Below are positions 12,683 to 25,290 of a stretch of 64,000 nucleotides of DNA, piece by piece. The stretch is taken from assembly GCA_023213315.1 (NCBI GenBank), contig JAKCPI010014145.1, forward strand, positions 1-64,000. Reading direction: 5' to 3'. Under the pieces are notes generated by a model, which made no database searches, had not been told where the DNA came from, and was given only the letters and a program-made list of their open reading frames with translations. Within the stretch, counting starts at the first letter, position 1; every line of letters begins with the position of its first letter. This stretch comes from Euborellia annulipes (Eukaryota; Arthropoda; Insecta; Dermaptera; Anisolabididae). A program made the translations under genes and the position numbers.

Positions 12683-13905
12683 ATAATATCAAAACAACCG
12701 AAGATTAACGGATGTTCATATTGACACATGCATACTAGTTTTTGTATTCAACACCACTTATGAATCCTGTAGTGAATTCGTTTTAACATCTAACCGGAAC
12801 TCTTTAATTTACACTTCTCTCAAACGAGTTTCCCTATTAAAAAAAAAAACTGTCTAAATTTGATAAGGATCTAGAAGGATTAAGTAAATTGAAATAAAAA
12901 CTAAGGTGTCTATAACATTTTTAAAGTAATAAAATTCTGACATTTATCTCATTAAATTGGCATCGCGCTAAATTAAGAAGAAAAATCATTCACGTCGAAA
13001 TCAACTTTATAAATGTGTTAATTTATCTCATTAATTTTTTTTTTTTTTTTTATATTGCGCACTAGTAGTAGCTTGTCGGGTTAATAAATATTAAGACTCG
13101 GAATCATTTTTCTTAATTTTTTTTTTTTTCTTTAATCTTAATTCAATTTAGGTTTCCTTTATAGTGGTTTCGTTCAACAAAGAATCCTTGATTGTTCACT
13201 ATCAATATAAATTTGATTCGTTTAGAATGTCAAAGCCATTCCGGCAGTCGGCTTGTTCGATCACCAATTATTCTTCTGTTGTATTGGTTTTTTTTTTTTT
13301 TTCTTTCTTTCTTATTTCCACCTCGCTCTCTCTTTCTCTCTTCTCCAATGTTAATCTTTTGAGAAGCAGCCGTTGTCTTCTTGCTTGTGCTTTCAAAACA
13401 CCTGCCTCTGGCGTCTCGTGTCGACGAGCTCCTTAAAAACACTCACACAAATACACATTTATACCTATACCTATACCACCATGAATGCATACAAAACGCC
13501 CTTATCGAATTCGATTGCTGAGGCGACTTCCGGCACAGAGAGTGAGAGAAGTTCACTTTGTTTTAAGCATCCAACTCTCTTATCGGATATATTTATATAA
13601 ATAAATTAAGGATTATTTATTTTCTTTGAATGAATATGCATCGATTTGATAAAATCGAAAGCATTCATATTTGAATATGATTAAGTCTTTTGTTATTATT
13701 ATTAGTATTTTCCATTTGAAAAGTCTTTTTGCTATTTACTTTTAAATATTGTGAAAACAATTGGAATTTTTTCGATGCGGCGCCCTAATAATTGTGCAGG
13801 CGCACACGGGTGACTTTTGTCACGCAACAGTTTTGTCACTAGCAGTATGAGCCGTCACATTACATAGGTTTATATGAGAGTAGCGCATACTAAGTAACGT
13901 GTCAG

Positions 13906-14102
13906 TCTTCTTCTTCTTCTTTCCTAGCCTTATTCCCGCAGTGCGGGGTCGGTGGAATGAGTTTTTTGCGATCAGGCCGGCCCGTCGCACGATAATATAG
14001 AAGGAAGGGACAGACTTGTAAAGAACAGAAGGACTGCCAGTCCCAGCTCTGGTAGCTCGTGATCGCCATCCATGTACCCTTAAGTTGTGAGCCCCTGAGC
14101 AA
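13906..14102 (-). mobile_element. GC-rich SINE (family A)
   Basis: Same family as 5121-5367: (CTT)n on the left, GGCCGGCCCGTCGCACG, GAAGGAAGGGACAGAC, CCCCTGAGC on the right. Flanks ACTAAGTAACGTGTCAG (13889-13905) and ACTAAGTGACGTGACAG (14103-14119) are a 17-base target duplication with two differences. Confidence 0.8.
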
Positions 14103-15433
14103 ACTAAGTGACGTGACAGAAGAGTGACTTATTTGTAACTAGGGCAAGCAAACAACTTCTCCGTGACGAAACTGTCCCGCACACATACGCACACGGGTGA
14201 CAGTTTGTAACTTGACTAAATTAAATATTTGTAAAAAATCACCGTGACAGGTGGGCCCCGTTTCCTTCCTCAGGAGAAGGCATCTCACAAAGAGGTGGAT
14301 AATTTTTTGGCATGAGGTGGATTTGAACTCGAGTTGTTTTCAATTTAGGAACCGCCTCCTCTTATTAACCTATAGGTCTTATACATACATTTATTTATTG
14401 AACTGGTTTAAAAAAATAATCAAATTATATTGACTACCAAAAAATTTGAATAAATATAGAAAACGAGGTCTTTCAAGTTAGTAAGATGAAATCAAAAACG
14501 TGATCAAACAGTATACATGTATTATTGAATCGATAAATAATAAATTTTCAAAATGTTTTCTTTTTTCTGATTTATTATTTTCATGACTTGAATTCAGCAT
14601 AAATAATTATACAATAAAAACAAACCATGAGAGAAAAATTAAAACAACCCTGCCACTTGTCGATTAGTAATGAAAAGGATGTTATAGTAGTAGAAAAAAA
14701 CCAGAGGCTCGTCAACCATCTAACATTGAAATTATATTAAATACGGTATGCAATTTAACCCTCTTTAATAAAACACCCCGAAACTTCTTTGCACCTGCGC
14801 CCTTTGCCTGTCATCATACTTCAATTTCAAGTAAAGCTCTACTATAATAAATCCTAAATTTAAGAAAGACAGCTATCTCTCTCATCATTTTACAATAATT
14901 TTAAAAAATATCAAACTTATATGTCGAAATATAATTTATTAATATTCTTTTTCTATTTATAAATATAACGCTCTAATATTTTAATGTAATTTTTTAGGTG
15001 ATTTATTTATAATTTTTTTTTTCTCTTGCATTAAATATTTCTTATCATTTTTATTCTATATTAAGAACGTCTTAGTTGTCTTTATGTATAATAATTCATG
15101 GCACAAATCGTATTCTATATAATATATATCAAAAATTTACTCATAAATCTAAAATGAGTATCTGATATAAATCATTTTAACGTTTGTCCAAATAAAAACT
15201 AGATTTGTCCAACCTGTTTCTCAATGTGATATAACACATTCAGAGAGAAAGAGAGAGAGAAGAAAAATATTCAAAACGCTTCTCGATATGTCCAGTTTGT
15301 GTTTTTTTTCCTTTTCTTAAAAGGAAATTTGTTCACCCTTTGTCTTAATCGTCCATTATTCAAACGAAATCTAAAAAAGATTTCCTTCAATATAGTTTAA
15401 TTGTGAATTAATCAAAATCGGATTGGATTGTAC

Positions 15434-15830
15434 ACTGTAAAAAAAATATGAATTTTCAATTGTTTTTCATATACTTTCGTGCTTGAATTTTAATATACTC
15501 AGTTTGTGAAATAAAATTCATATACTAGTTTATTAAGTAAAAAAAAATATGAATCAAATTTAAGTAGCTAGTAAGTCTGGACGATGGTAGAGGTGTCATA
15601 CATATGAAGGGAAGAAACCAAGAGCTCGAGTTCAAACCTCTCGAGGGAAGGTTTTTTTAACTAGGGAATGAAATTTTTCATAAACCCGTTTATGAAACTT
15701 TTAATAAATTGGTTTATAAAAGTTCATTTTTTAATTAGTATACGAACTTTTTCATATGTGAAAATTTTTCATATGTTCAAATTCATAAACAGACCAAGTT
15801 TATGAATATCCCTTGAAAATTTTTAACAGT
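15434..15830. mobile_element. possible small inverted-repeat transposon
   Basis: The ends resemble each other in inverted orientation: CACTGTAAAAAAAATATGAA on the left and TTGAAAATTTTTAACAGT on the right. Internal sequence repeats TTCATA and TATGAA motifs. The assignment is tentative because no clear target duplication is visible. Confidence 0.35.
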
Positions 15831-17790
15831 TTATTATGACGTAAGTTTTTGAGAAATTCAGTATTAAAATTCATAACAATGACTAAATTCAAATAATTTA
15901 AACACTTTAAATGTCAATTCAATTTGCCATAAATTTAAAATTTTTCTTATTATAATACTAAACCGAAAATGGTAGATGAAACCTTTCGATATAATAAAAT
16001 TTGCATTCTAATATTTCTCCATATCCTTGTTTAAATATTATATTATAAAATTTTACTCTTGTTTTATGAATGATGTTAAAAATAAAAGTATGTTTTGAAT
16101 AACATAAATTTTACTTATCTTTAATTTGAATATGTTATTAAAAAATTATTCATAGACATTCTTCTAAATGGAAAGCTTTAGAGATATCTGGAATGTCAAA
16201 TAAATAAATAAATGCAAAGCATAAATGGCAAAATTCAAAGAGAATTCCATATGCTATATGAAAATTTAAACTTAGAAAGGATTTTACATATTCTAGAAAC
16301 AGAGAATAATTTATTGGAATATTATTGGAGAAATTTTTATTTAAGTTATATAAAAAGATGGGAATCCACTCTAAGAATTTAATACTTTTACGGTAAAAGT
16401 ATGTTTGCAAAATTACGAATTTATATGTTTCTGATATTTATAAATATTGTTTTCTAAATATAATTATTAATAAACCCTCAGAGTAATAAGAGAGAATAAA
16501 TTTCAATTTTACTTCCTTGAATGTTTTGATTAAATCTCACAGAAAAGGAATGAAATAAAACAAAACATGCTGGGTGTAGTATTGTGCGAGTTAATTAGAA
16601 AGAATCACTTTGTCTAACATTTTTGTAAAACACTAGAGTGAAATGGCTATAAAGGAGAGAGTGAGGGAATGTAAAAATGAACCTGTGTTCTACTCAAACT
16701 AATTAACAACCGTCGGGGATGTTTAAAAATCTCTACCCACCACAACTCTTAAAAGAAAGAATGGGGGTTGTTAAACAACAAAGAACTAAAAAAAAAAAAT
16801 TGAAATGATTTCTAAGAAATCCTAAGTGGATTTATTAAAAAAAAAATAAAAAAAGCTTGGTTTATCATTTCCTTATTTGTTATCCGAAAAGTAGGAGCTT
16901 CTTAATTCTACCTTATCTCTGATTCAAATTATGTTGGTTCTATTCAGATGGATAATTTAAGTCTTAAAAAGAGGAGAAATTTTGGATAATAAGAGATAAA
17001 GATGTTTGCTTATGAGATTATTGTATTAAACTTGTAATCTAAGGAAGGGCTCAAGTAATTATAAATTTATTAAATTTTAAAAATTTTCGGCAATATCCAT
17101 TAAATGGGTTTTCCAAGAATAAAAAAAAATTAAACAAATTCATGAAAAGATTTAAGAAAAATCTTTCTTAATCCTCTTTTATAATTATATTAGGATTTGT
17201 ATTCGAAAAATTAATATTCTTATTAAAGACAGTTTTTTTTTTTTTTTTTATTTCGCCCTTTTAGCCTACAACCATTGGATTTAAAGATAGTTGATGACAC
17301 ACAATATAAATTATTATTAGTATGCGATACAAATGTTTAGCACCTGTATTTGCATTACATTGCAATATACATGCACCCCTGTCAATACAACCAAACATGT
17401 CTCTGAGTTTAACGGTTGCCTACGTCTTGTTTTGAAGGCGTGGCTTTGTTGGGGGCAAGTAAATAAATTCTAATAACTACTAGTTGAAAATAAAATATTG
17501 GGATAAGCTTATGAAAAAGATTTTATATATGGTATATGTTTTTTATGTACTATAATTAATATCAAATAACAGATGATCAAATCAGGGAAGATAGTGGTTC
17601 AAACTAAATCCGAAATTCATAAATAAATATAATAGAAGAAAAATATAGCGTTAGAATTTTAAACGTGCAAGGAGTATTTGAAGTAAAAACGATAAAAAGA
17701 AAAACTCAAAATTGATGCTTCTTTATCTACTATAACCGGTTTATTGGAATCAAGGACGGATCAGAGGTGTTTCTCGGGAGGGGGGGGTAA

Positions 17791-17850
17791 CCTGGTGTGA
17801 CTGGTCGCACAACACAATTTTTCTTAATTTCGGAAAATTTAAAGGCGCAT
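17791..17850 (+). repeat. R1 hairpin fragment
   Basis: ACCTGGTGTGACTGGTCGCAC followed by a decayed TTTCTTAATTTCGG matches the start of R1 only. It follows a G run. Confidence 0.5.
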
Positions 17851-18097
17851 TCTGGCCAATTATTTATTATTTTCCTTATATAAGAATATAAATACGCGTA
17901 CAAATAAAATTTTTAAGTATTAATTTTTAAAATTTTACATTAAAAATAAAATTTTTTCGAAAAAAAAGTATTTTTTTCAAATCTCGTGGAGGGGGTTATT
18001 ACCCCCTTTACCCCCCAACCCTTCCGGTTCGGCTACCTGGTCATAACATCACTCGGAACCCAGTCATTGTGTCAACTGCTTGTCTTGGTTCTAGGCG

Positions 18098-18938
18098 CTC
18101 TCATTTTCGTTAGTCAGTTTTTGTGCAAAATGTCTTCATGTGGTGGTCAACAGAAAAAAACGACTTGAATGTGGAAATTGAAGGTATGCTCTCTATATTA
18201 CAGTATATTTGATTCAGTTTAAACGTAATTATCACTGTTTCTTATAAATATCAAAAGTCGCTTTTGTACGTTTTTTTAAGAAAATTTCAGACAAATTAGT
18301 GTTTTGTTTATGTGTCGGGCTTGTCGCCTCAAACTTTATCTGGGCATAAAGTTTAGTCCTTTAGGATGTAGAAACAAGAAAAATATATCCCCCCATCTCA
18401 CCCTATATTTTCTATAGTATTTTTACGTGAACGAGGGACTCCGTTCTTCGGGAGGACATGAAGTTAGTTGAATGAGTCTTTCTTCCATCAAATTCATTTT
18501 TCTTCTATTTTTTCCTTTGAACTCTTTCAAAATATCATAGAACTCCATTCTGGTAATTTTTAACTCTTCCCAAAGGATCTATAACAAAGAAAACTAAAAT
18601 TATACTAAATCGATTTAATGAATTTCTGTTCCCTCGTTCACTTTAAAGTCTAATAAAAAAATATGGGGTGAGTCGGGGTGAAATGTTTTCTTGTTTCTAC
18701 ATCCTAAAAGACTAAACTTTATGCCCATATAAAAGTTTGAGGGACAACACAATAAACAAAAACACTAATTTGTCTGAAATTTTCTTTAAAAAATGTTCAA
18801 AAAAAGGACTTGATATTATAAAAAACAGTGATAATATTCAAACTAATCAAATATACTGTAATATAGAAACCTAATCCACATTCAAGTCGTTTTCTGTGGA
18901 TGAAGACATTTTGCACAAAAACGAGTAACAAAATGAGA
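18098..18938. repeat. large inverted repeat with about 310-340-base arms
   Basis: Left arm 18098-18440 and right arm 18629-18938 are inverted copies. For example, TTTTTGTGCAAAATGTCTTC pairs near 18116 and 18901, and CTTGTTTCTACATCCTAAA near 18692 pairs with TTTAGGATGTAGAAACAAG near 18360. The arms differ by scattered substitutions and indels, so the event is not recent. The spacer is about 190 bases. No protein is encoded. Confidence 0.8.
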
Positions 18939-19182
18939 GTAAAAAAGGAAGATTAAAAATGATGAGATGAATTGGAAATAGCGAAAGAAGAGTCAGGGGG
19001 GTGGATTCAATAAGGGTTATATAGATGAAGAAAATCATTTTGGGTAGATTAGGTAAACTTTGAGTTTTCTATTTTGATCGGGTTTTACGTCAAATATATG
19101 TGCGCTGATAAGAATTATCTTTACTTTAGATTATATTTTTTTTGGCTGGAGATTGAGTATATTATTGATTAAATTAAATAGG

Positions 19183-19315
19183 CAGCCAGGATGAGAAATA
19201 AAACAGTATTTTATTTCAATGTGCTCGTCGACGTTTCGGGTGCCTCCTTCCTCAGCACCCGAAACGTCGACGAGGCTATATTTTATTTCAATCAGCATCA
19301 ATAATATAGCTTTAC
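19183..19315. repeat. palindromic element with degenerate hammerhead core
   Basis: The inverted halves centre on CCTCGTCGACGTTTCGGGTGC and its complement. On the minus strand it has CTGAGGA (19255-19249), GAAAC (19237-19233) and GTC, but stem I does not pair and stem II has only two pairs. It shares GGCAGCCAGG with the element at 44460-44710. It is probably a decayed relative; it ends about 190 bases before the TSP1-1 exon. Confidence 0.5.
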
Positions 19316-19507
19316 TTTAATTTATTTGGGAAGAAGAGGGTAATCGCCCGCATAGCCCCAAACACCCCCTCTCGAAAAAAAAAGTTTGTCTACGGGCCTG
19401 ATTTAAAAAAATTTCAACCCGTGTAATTAATAGTAATATTCAATTTTACCTAATAATTTTTTATTTCTATTTCTTATTTTAAAATCTATCATTTCCTTAT
19501 GTTCTAG

Positions 19508-19675
19508 TCAATGGCGGCTGGTCAAGTTGGTCAACTTGGTCGGAGTGTAATACGCGATGTGGTCGCGGTGTCCAAAAACGAACTCGTCAGTGTAACAACC
19601 CATCCCCTCTCAATGGAGGACAAACTTGCAGCGGGAGTTCAGTACAAAAAACCGACTGCACCATCCTCTGTGCAG
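19508..19675 (+). CDS. unc-5: unc-5 exon: first thrombospondin type 1 repeat
   Basis: The exon has phase-1 borders on both sides: acceptor TTCTAG, donor GTAAGA. It codes a complete TSP1 repeat, residues 93-149. It opens [14 protein letters not shown], with the W-x-x-W-x-x-W series that is C-mannosylated in this family, followed by CGRG, a K-R-T-R-x-C strand and six cysteines in the usual spacing. VNGGWSSW is also how the first TSP1 repeat of vertebrate UNC5 begins. The domain is extracellular, between Ig2 and the second TSP1 repeat. The exon is isolated between introns of 14.6 and 26.8 kb but is intact. Confidence 0.94.
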
Positions 19676-22600
19676 GTAAGAACAATTTTCTAAAAGTTTT
19701 ATTTATTTATTTTTTTTAAGTATAGTTCGTTTTCAAACCAACGCTCCCATTTAGTAGGATCATTTTATAATTTTCCAACTGTATCATAAACTAAGGACCA
19801 GAGTAGAGGGTTTTGGCTTCTAACTTTGTCCGAAATCCCTTTAATGTGTTATAAATTAAAGGGTATACTTTAAATGTTTCTAAACAAAGATGAGGGAGAG
19901 GGAAAACAACACATAATGAGTTTATTACCAGTTGTTTTGAACCACCTTTCAAATTTCTAAATTTTAACCACTCTTAAGTGTTTTAGACTTCTTAAACTTT
20001 ATAAATTTATAATAAATTAAAATTAACTCATTATTCGAATAAAATAAGAAAGTTATAATTATGCACTCTTATTAGAAAATGTGCGGTTTCGGTTAAATAA
20101 ATAAATAATTACAGTAATAACTAGATACTTAATTCATCTATCAATAAATAAAAAAATCAATCTATTTAAAATTGTATTTAATGAAAAAGTAGAGATGTTA
20201 AACTTTTAAAAAGTATTTAAATGGATAGCAATTTAACATCGATTTGGTTTTTCATTTTCATTAAATATGCATTTAAGAATAATTAAATTATTATTTATTG
20301 CAACATGAATTATAAAAACTTTTTAATAAGATAAGTCAAAATGTCTAATTAAACAAAAAAAAAAAAAAAAAAAAAGATAAAACCTGCATATTCTCAATTG
20401 TATGTTTTAATCAGTTTTCGTCATGGTCTAAAGGCTTAACTATCAAATATAATTTGTCATGTGGACTCAACCATAGAAATATACAGACTAGTTCAAAATT
20501 ACTATCACCAACAGATTGCAAGAGAATTCTATAGGAAAATTGCTGTTGAGATTTTCATTATTATCCGTGCTCTTGGCAATATGTATGATAGATTGGAAAT
20601 TTATTTATGAATACTTTAACGAGATAGTAATTGCATTTTAGAATCTTTGCTCAGAAGATAAACAATAAAATATACTTAAGGTGGAGTAGGGGCGAAGCTG
20701 TCATGCATGTTTTTGCCGATAAGATGGCGTTATGTGTCTTAAAAAGTAAGCCGAAAAAACACCTATCACGAAAATTTGCCAAGAGATGTCAGAATGGTAT
20801 CTAATGCTTTGGTTGATTTTCATTGATCTTTTAACAAATGGGCCTATATATTAGATATCATTTATAAAAGCATAAAAATATATAAATATAGGCCAGATAT
20901 AGGCTAATAGGCGATCGGCTGTTAGACTAGCCTGCCATCTATTGCAAGAATGCTAAACTATTTGACAGTTAATTTAAAAAAAAATCATCTAAGCTTACTT
21001 TTTCTCAATTAATATGTGATTAATAATAATAATAATAATAATAAATTCATTTTTAAATTTAAAAAAAAATTTAAAATTATTGAGACAGTTTGTTTTTCTG
21101 TATTTGCTTGATTAATAAAAATTAATTTCCATAATTTTTTAAAAAGTCATTAAAAAAAATTATAAATTTCTGTCCCAATAATTCCTTAGGAATTTGATTC
21201 ATTTAAAAAAACTGCATTGAAAAATTACTTATAATAGTCTAGTTTTTTTTTAAGCCACTCCTACTTCCCCTTAAAAAGTTTTGTGCAAAACTCATTTAAA
21301 TTGGCACTCTTTCATATGCGAGTGAATTAGTTCATTTGTAAACCATTTAAATGTTTTGTTGTTGTTCAATCCTGAATGATTAAAATTATGTGAAAACTTC
21401 GATCAATAATAATTTAAATCAACTCAAAAGTAATATTTAATGACAAGACAATTTATCCAACAAATTTATCAACTATCTAATCCATTGAGATAGTTTATAT
21501 TAACGATATGTCGATGGGAATAACGGTTATATATAAACATGGCTATCAAATGAATTATATTTAAATTGATTGACTAAAATATGTTCAAGGTTTAAACCTC
21601 ATCATTATATTATTTGTAAAATTCACGGCGCCTTAAAATGATTGATGACTTTTTTTTTTTTAAAGAAATCCTTTTTAATATTTGAACATTCTCAGACATC
21701 ATCATCATCATCATCAGTTGATTATTTTAAAAGATTTATGGGACTTGATTCCAATATCATTTCTAAACATCGTATTGTTTTATTTAATCTAATTGCGTTA
21801 AACGTCAGCGCTTTTTGGCGTCGCCGACTACGATGTCGACGACGGCACTTGGAGGTAATTAAACTTGATGATGAGATGGGGGTGTTGGTGTAGCGGGGAG
21901 GGGGTTGTTTGCTCAGTTCTTGGCAAATGTGAAGCTCCCAAACTTGGCACAAACAAATATAAACTGATTCGTTTCATTACTTGAAATTTACTTTGTGTCT
22001 TTGCGTTGATTGGACTCTCAAAACTGAACGAATGGATGTGTTTTTCTTATAAGATGACATCAAATGATTATGGCTTAACATCGAATCGTCTCAATATTCT
22101 CATCAGGGGGCCCCATTCCTATATAGTATTAAATCTTAAACGAACCAGGTGATCAATTATATTGATTTCTTCCAATAAGGACAAGCACCTCTTGATTGGA
22201 GATGCTTGATAGAATACTCGTCATCAATTTTTTTTTTTTTTTTTCTAATTAAAAATAAAATTTATTTAATGAGTAACTTGTGAGGTAAAGGTAAAAAAAA
22301 AAGCGTTTTTATAATTTCCTGTTGATATTAATATTTCAAAAAGAGAAAGTATTTGAAATCCTTAAGAATAAGACATTATCATTTAATCTTTTTAATAAAA
22401 ATCAATGGAGTGTTTATATAGTGCTTGAAAGTAGGTAAATAAAATTAAACGACGTGCCACCCAACAAGACTTTATCTAAATAAAATTTTAATAAAATAAA
22501 AAGCTCTACTTTCCTGTTTTGAAGGATAAGTAGCCTATTTATCAAATTATTGATTTTTTCATGTTTTGAATATTAAGGAATAACTATTGCACTGCTGTAA

Positions 22601-22989
22601 TCTATTTTCCTAAGTATTTATTAATAATCTATAACTTTATAAATGTTTTATAAAGGGATTTATTAAAATACAATGAATCTAGATAGGCAAAAATGACACC
22701 TCAGGGATAATTTTTACTTTCTATTACCCTATATTTTAAAATATTAACCTATTTTTTGCCTTACGTTAAATTTTTTTTTATTCTCACTCTCAAGTTTTCT
22801 AATTTTTTTTATCAAAAAATATCTAAATGATATGATGGTAAAAAAAAAAATAAATTTCTAAGTAGTAATTCGCATAACGAACAAAACAATTTGTAAAAGT
22901 ATGCCTTGCTTGACGAGCGACGTTTCGCATAACGAGTGGCGAGGAGAGGAGAAGTCCCGGATTGTGATCAGTCTGTGTCATGAGGAGGC

Positions 22990-23253
22990 ATAGGCGTAGC
23001 CCCCCAGGCTCCCCCTGGGTTTTGGGGGTTCAAACCCCCCCTCCCCATGGGACCCAAACCATGACTAGATATTTAAGCTTTATAATACAGGGTAAGAAAA
23101 AGTAAAATATAATAATTTACTCTAACTAAAAAAAAAAACCAAAATGAATAAAAATTTATAAATACCCTAAAATAATCTTAAATTTTTCAATGTTTGAAAA
23201 AATTTTCTTGAACACCCCCCCCCCCATCAAAAATTTCTGGCTACGCCAATGTG
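22990..23253. mobile_element. hAT-type miniature element
   Basis: The ends GGCGTAGCC and GGCTACGCC are inverted and G/C-rich; TGAGGA occurs just outside both. Internal sequence (GGTTTTGGGGGTTCAAACCC, CCATGACTAGATATTTAAGC, CATCAAAAATTTCTGGCT) matches the element at 36637-37112. Confidence 0.6.
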
Positions 23254-24279
23254 AGGACAGCTTTATGGGTAGAATGCTATTGTTTCGCTTTCCGAGTATG
23301 ATTCTGGAACGAATTATGCTCTTTATTCGAAGTTCCACTTTATTTTTGTTTATTAATAGTTATAATAATAATAGCTGTAACTTCCCTAAAATGTTAATTT
23401 TTCTTCCTGGAATGAGACGACAAAGTCTTATTTTACCCAACGGACTATGTGCCGGATAAAAAGTCTTTTTTGTTAACTTTTTTAACTAAATATTTTTTTT
23501 ATCTAGTTTTAATCACATTAAAAGTGATGATTTGTCGTGAAATTTGAATAGAAAAAAACAAAAAAAAACAAAAACAAAAAAGTAAATGGAAAAACCTAAT
23601 TTATCAAACGCTAAAGCCAATTTTCCGTACGAATCGGTTCGTTCGTTCGTGGGGACAATTAGCCTCTCAAACGCTTAACTCCCCCCGCCCCCCTCAACAC
23701 CCTCCCCCCCTCTTTCAACCAACAACGTTCAGCTGCCATCACTTGCAGAAAAGTAAACTTTTTTTTTTTTGGAAAAGCCCACCCCCTGTTGTCCAACCGG
23801 GCGCTGTCACAGATTGAACGCTAATCGGCTTTTTTTCGCTTACGAAATTGGAAGGGGGTATGATGTTGCCGATATTGTATTGGACAGGCACTTGCACAGG
23901 ACACACACTACCATGTCGACATTCAATTAGTAAACATTTGGTTAACCTCGTACCAGAATTCGCACTCAGGACTCTCTCTATCCCTCTCCTGTCCTCTGGG
24001 CACCTCAATCCCCTGGGATGTGCTGTCCGTGTCATGTGTAACATCAAGAGTGACGTTAAAAATTCAATTAGATCATATAATCTGCATAGACTTAATTCAG
24101 TCAAATATATTTTATTTTTCTTTTGTTATAATTTATTTATTTAATTTTTATTTTAGGTAGTATAATTAAATAAATAGATATGATATAATGTATTGCTCCA
24201 TGTCTGCAGTTGTTATAATTAAGTAGGTGAAGATTAAAACAGCAGATGTGAATATTATCTTTTTATTAATTGAATCTTT

Positions 24280-24317
24280 TGGCGATCGATTTCGTCTTTT
24301 GTGACTTCATCAGGCCA
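24280..24317 (-). ncRNA. hammerhead ribozyme motif (left arm)
   Basis: On the minus strand, identical to the motif at 24662-24699: TGGC, CTGATGA, extra A, GTC-ACAAAA-GAC stem II, GAA, stem III ATCGAT, C, GCCA. All conserved core bases are present. Confidence 0.6.
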
Positions 24318-24661
24318 GCTGGAAACAAGATATTTAACATAATTTGACAAGAGTAATATACTATATAAAGTTTCACATAAATTTTTTTTTTTTAATTAAA
24401 CATTTATGATAATAGTAATAAATAAAGTATATATATTATGAACCATATCTTTTTATTTTTTATACCTTTTTGAAAAAACCTTATTTGGAGAGGGATGTGT
24501 TTTCAAAAAGGTATAAAAAATAAAAAGAATATGGTTCATAATATATATACTTTATTTATTACTATTATAATAAATGTTTAATCTAAAAAAAAAAAAATTT
24601 ATGTGAAACTTTATATAGTATATTACTCTTGTCAAATTATGTTAAATATCTTGTTTCCAGC

Positions 24662-24699
24662 TGGCCTGATGAAGTCACAAAAGACGAAATCGATCGCCA
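24662..24699 (+). ncRNA. hammerhead ribozyme motif (right arm, unc-5 sense strand)
   Basis: TGGC (stem I), CTGATGA, one extra A, GTC-ACAAAA-GAC (stem II with a six-base loop), GAA, palindromic ATCGAT as stem III, C as cleavage base, GCCA (stem I). Stem I is four pairs. The strand is that of unc-5 transcription, inside its 26.8 kb intron. In the full transcript the motif could instead pair with the other arm. Confidence 0.6.
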
Positions 24700-24859
24700 A
24701 AAGATTCAATTAATAAAAAGATAATATTCACATCTGCTGTTTTAATCTTCACCTACTTAAATAAATAGATCTTTTTCAAACACCTTATTAAGAATGTATT
24801 TATTAAAGCTTTTGTGATTTGTATTATTATTATAATGGGAGTTTTTAATTACAGACCAC

Positions 24860-24990
24860 ATTGGTTTATTAATTATTTATTAAAAAAATAAATACTGTAC
24901 GTTTTGACTGCTTATTCTGCAACGTTTTGACTGCTCTTATTCTACAGTCGAAACGTTGTACAGTACTTATATTTTTAATAAATAATTAGG
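24860..24990. repeat. small imperfect inverted repeat
   Basis: TTAATTATTTATTAAAAA with TACTGTACGTTTTGACTG on the left is echoed in inverted form on the right (CGAAACGTTGTACAGTA ... TTTTTAATAAATAATTA). The centre has a partial direct repeat of GCAACGTTTTGACTGC. The hammerhead CTGANGA box is absent. Confidence 0.55.
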
Positions 24991-25169
24991 CTTTGGTGTA
25001 GTATTTAATTTTGGACGACAGTTCTTAGAATAAAATTAAAATTTTTTATTAATTTATAAAATTAATCTTTTATTTAAATTTTAATTTTCTATAGGAAATC
25101 GTAAAATTCATTTTTTTTTCTTTCTTAGGACGGAAACGTTATTTATTAAAGTGTCAATATACCGAAACA

Positions 25170-25290
25170 AAAAAAAAAAAAAAACCCCCCCCCGGGGGGG
25201 GGGGGGGGGGGGGGCCCAACCCCCCCGGGGGCGGCGCGTTTTTTTTCAAAGGGCCAATTTAGGGGGGGGGGGGGTGTTTTTAAAAAAAAA
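25170..25290. other. homopolymer-run block (A, C, G, T runs)
   Basis: A16, C9, G20, C7, G5, T8, G14, T and A15 runs follow each other with little else. It could be a real G/C-rich element end, but a consensus or gap-filling artefact is at least as likely. No function is assigned. Confidence 0.6.

Larger units (their letters stand above)
24220..24757. mobile_element. near-perfect 540-base palindrome with a ribozyme motif in each arm
   Basis: Left arm 24220-24475 and right arm 24501-24757 are almost identical inverted copies around a spacer of about 25 bases. Landmarks: AGTAGGTGAAGATTAAAAC at the outer end, GGCCAGCTGGAAACAAGAT, AAAGTTTCACATAAA, then TTTTATACCTTTTTGAAAA at the centre. Each arm carries the same hammerhead core (listed). 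Inverted terminal copies plus hammerheads suggest a non-autonomous Penelope-type element; no reverse transcriptase is present. Confidence 0.8.

Noticed and set aside
23739..24144. Open frames of 121 codons (minus) and 98 codons (plus) over the same DNA
   Set aside because: They overlap on opposite strands, show no recognisable domain, and start in homopolymer runs. This more GC-rich patch is probably an old repeat.
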